A DNA stretch of 64,000 nucleotides from Scleropages formosus (Eukaryota; Chordata; Actinopteri; Osteoglossiformes; Osteoglossidae), in NCBI RefSeq assembly GCF_900964775.1, contig NC_041815.1, positions 8,583,443 to 8,647,442 of the forward strand, given 5' to 3'. The stretch's first letter is position 1, and the number at the start of each line of letters is the position of its first letter. Positions 62,001-64,000 of the stretch are shown piece after piece. The notes beneath the pieces are model-generated. The model was not told the origin of the DNA and searched no databases. It saw only the letters and a program-made list of their open reading frames with translations. The position numbers and the translations under genes are program-made.

Positions 62001-63731
62001 CCTTCTTCTGTGGTTTTATTCATGACGTCATCAGTGATTAGTCAACGTCGACTCGACTTTCATAACATAACTGTCTACTTTAAAAAATCTGAAGTCGTGC
62101 AACCCCTAGTATATAGACATACACACACACCCCACCTGAAGCGAGAGTGCCCGGAGGGCCACTTCAGGTCATGTTTCTTCCGCAAGTGGAGGGTCAATGT
62201 GTAGCACCAGGAGAAGCTTTTCTCACACAGATGGCATTTGTACTTAGAGACCATGTCCCCCTATGAAAAATACAGAAACATCAGGTGGTTTTCACAGATT
62301 TTTCCAGACTGTAGCATCGGCCTGACCTCTACTGACAGCCTTTACTTCTATAAAGCAATAACTACTGAACCCAGACACACAAGCCACTAAGTATTACTAT
62401 TAATATTATTAGCATGCTTTAGTGGTGATGACATTCATCTTTTGTGGTGCAGCGTTATCTCCTGTTGCAGCCTGACCTCATGTACCCTCTTGTAGTGCTG
62501 ATTCATGGTGTGGGCCATGCGGGAGGAGTAACCGCAGCCTGCCACACTGCAGTGGAATGCCGCACCCTCATTGTGTGTCTCCATGTGCTTCCTCAGATCA
62601 TGCTGGTTCTTGAAGCTGTCCATGGGGAAGAAATAAACATTTCTGAAAACTGAAAGACACCAGAACAGTGACAAAAATGAAAGTACCACAAAAATACCTA
62701 TGCCAATTTATGAATGTGGGCTGATCTTCATTGACACTACTATGACATTTATACTATTGTTTATTATATCACCTTTATTCAACACCAAAAATATCTAAAT
62801 CATCTTATTTAACGCCTGTTAAATATGCAGCCTCAGTACAGCACTTAAGCATCTGGCGCAACACAGCCTTGTTATTTCATACACAACACGCACCTGCTCT
62901 CACAGAAGTCACATGAAAAGGGACGTTCATCGCAGTGCCGAAATTTGATGTGAGTCTTCAAGGAGGCCAAAGAGGTGCAGGTCATGTCACACAGAGGACA
63001 CTTTATGTGGTTCACTGTGGAGAAGCGCAGGAAACGGACATAAAATCGGTGCATTTCCTGCCAAAACCATCAACTGGAGAATTGACCGTCGTTCTCCTGA
63101 CCACTGCCGCTCCACGCATACTTTAGTAAACTAAAGCATTTTGCTGTGCTTTTCATGTTGCAGTGCTTTTCATGTCTCTTCAATTTCTGTTGATATTGAA
63201 CAGTTAACCTCTTACCCAACCATTTTGTACACAAACTTTTCCAACAGAAACTGATTTTCAGAAAGTGACTGAGTAATGACACACTTGTGTACTTGAGAAT
63301 GAACAGGCCTACGTGCCTCACTCTACATTTAAAGGTCTCGAAGCTCACCTTTCACGCTCATCTCTGCCCTGTTCTCTTAAGTGCTCAATAAACATATGTA
63401 TGCTTGTTATGTTAATATTTTTAAATTATTTAATAATGGAAAGCCTAGTATATTCAGCTACTTGTGTGATGTAAACTGGTTCATATGGTGGAATGTGATT
63501 AACTGTACTCAGAATCATGTGTCTGAATCCAAATCTCTCCTTCTGTTGATTTAATGCACACATTGTATTTTTTGTCAGATGTACATCGCTTTTGAGGTAA
63601 GTGTCCAATACATGACTAAATGTACATGTACCTGTGGGAAGGGGGGGTCTACTCACCATGCTGGCGGACATGATCTCTTAGGAGTCTTTCATTTGCGAAG
63701 CGCTTGCCACAGTGCTCGCACACAAAGGACT
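59061..63731 (-). CDS. hinfp: HINFP, copy 2, C-terminal five exons (cut by window end)
   Basis: Minus-strand exons 63657-63731, 62894-63014, 62477-62615, 62136-62260 and 59061-59457 correspond to the last five coding exons of copy 1; the upstream exons would lie beyond 64000. The encoded residues are the same in the exons compared; one seen coding change (near 59190, a Ser codon TCT/TCC) is silent. Splice borders are intact. Nothing indicates decay, which fits an allele as well as a very young paralogue. Confidence 0.95.
59832..60112 (+). mobile_element. V-SINE-like copy matching 12350-12630
   Basis: Same element with a few base changes (for example GGCTGGGA versus TGTGGGG in the tail). Confidence 0.65.
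60969..61179 (+). mobile_element. SINE family B in hAT copy 2
   Basis: Counterpart of 13490-13700 with a few SNPs, including a restored GGGTTCGATCCCC box B. Confidence 0.75.
61318..61517 (-). mobile_element. SINE family A in hAT copy 2
   Basis: Counterpart of 13839-14066 with the same AGATTCTTAAGTA flanks; the CA tail is only about five units long. Confidence 0.88.
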
Positions 63732-64000
63732 CTGCAAATGTCAAGAAATGTTCAACAGGGTTAGATCCCCCAAAATATCAATCTGGGTATGTCTCAGCGT
63801 GATGTGTAAACATCATTTGAATCCTCCTGATGCTGCAACCTCTACTTAAGGAGCGAAGTGCTGCTGTAGTGTACACACGACTACAATGACTTAAGATGAC
63901 CATCGCTCTATTGCTTTTTCTCAAAAGCTGTAATTCGTCAACATTCAGCACTATGTGCATCCATGGGGATATGGAACTACCAGAACATTAAGGTGAGAAT

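Larger units (their letters stand above)
60276..62108 (+). mobile_element. hAT transposon, copy 2
   Basis: Same termini and the same GTATATAG target repeats (60268-60275, 62109-62116) as 12794-14669, but 43 bp shorter, mainly from contraction of the CA run and poly-A tract. Shared target repeats prove the insertion predates the separation of the two copies. Confidence 0.9.
47488..64000. repeat. Second copy of the long direct duplication (partner 1-16559)
   Basis: Repeats the Tc1 fragment, SINEs, zbtb21, the hAT element and the 3' half of hinfp seen at 1-16559. Unique sequence precedes it (ending in a short ATTTACTGGT tandem at 47461-47482) and it runs to the window end. It lies on the contig that starts at 30359 and carries map6. 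Confidence 0.97.

Overview
The window is vertebrate genomic DNA, almost certainly from a ray-finned fish. It has intron-containing vertebrate genes, CpG-rich promoters and many fish-type SINEs. It holds one strong structural anomaly: bases 1-16559 recur at 47488-64000 in the same orientation, offset by about 47.5 kb.

Layout, left to right. (1) 1-30258, one contig: a Tc1-like transposase fragment and SINEs; the zbtb21 gene (+; coding 4953-7838 in a single coding exon, CpG promoter about 3.48-3.96 kb); tail-to-tail with it hinfp (-; nine coding exons, 11579-20201, with an E2F/ETS-rich promoter near 20.7-20.9 kb); a hAT DNA transposon (12794-14669) with a perfect 8-bp target duplication in the last hinfp intron; an AT-rich, gene-free stretch 21-27 kb; and the C-terminal exons of med13 (-; 27369 to the contig end). 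(2) 30259-30358: exactly 100 N, a scaffold gap. (3) 30359-47487: the start of map6 (+; coding exons at 31193, 36724 and 37314) followed by SINE/LINE-rich sequence. (4) 47488-64000: the second copy of the Tc1 fragment, zbtb21 and the 3' part of hinfp, cut by the window end.

Functionally the genes are a BTB-zinc-finger repressor (zbtb21), the histone H4 gene activator HiNF-P (hinfp), a subunit of the Mediator kinase module (med13) and a microtubule-stabilising protein (map6). They share no obvious pathway; they are neighbours, not an operon.

The most exciting-looking signal, a 47-kb-spaced duplication of two transcription-factor genes, is in my reading more likely an unpurged second haplotype placed beside the first than a biological tandem duplication. 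Reasons: the two copies differ only by scattered SNPs, homopolymer and microsatellite length changes; a 100-N gap lies between them; med13 is cut by the gap and does not resume; and host coding exons carry single-base homopolymer frameshifts that cluster near the contig end. This cannot be settled without read depth. I found no convincing previously undescribed system. Smaller points worth checking are a pair of SINEs sharing three copies of one target site, a hAT insertion 20 bp from a hinfp splice donor, and a hairpin made by two opposed SINE tails.
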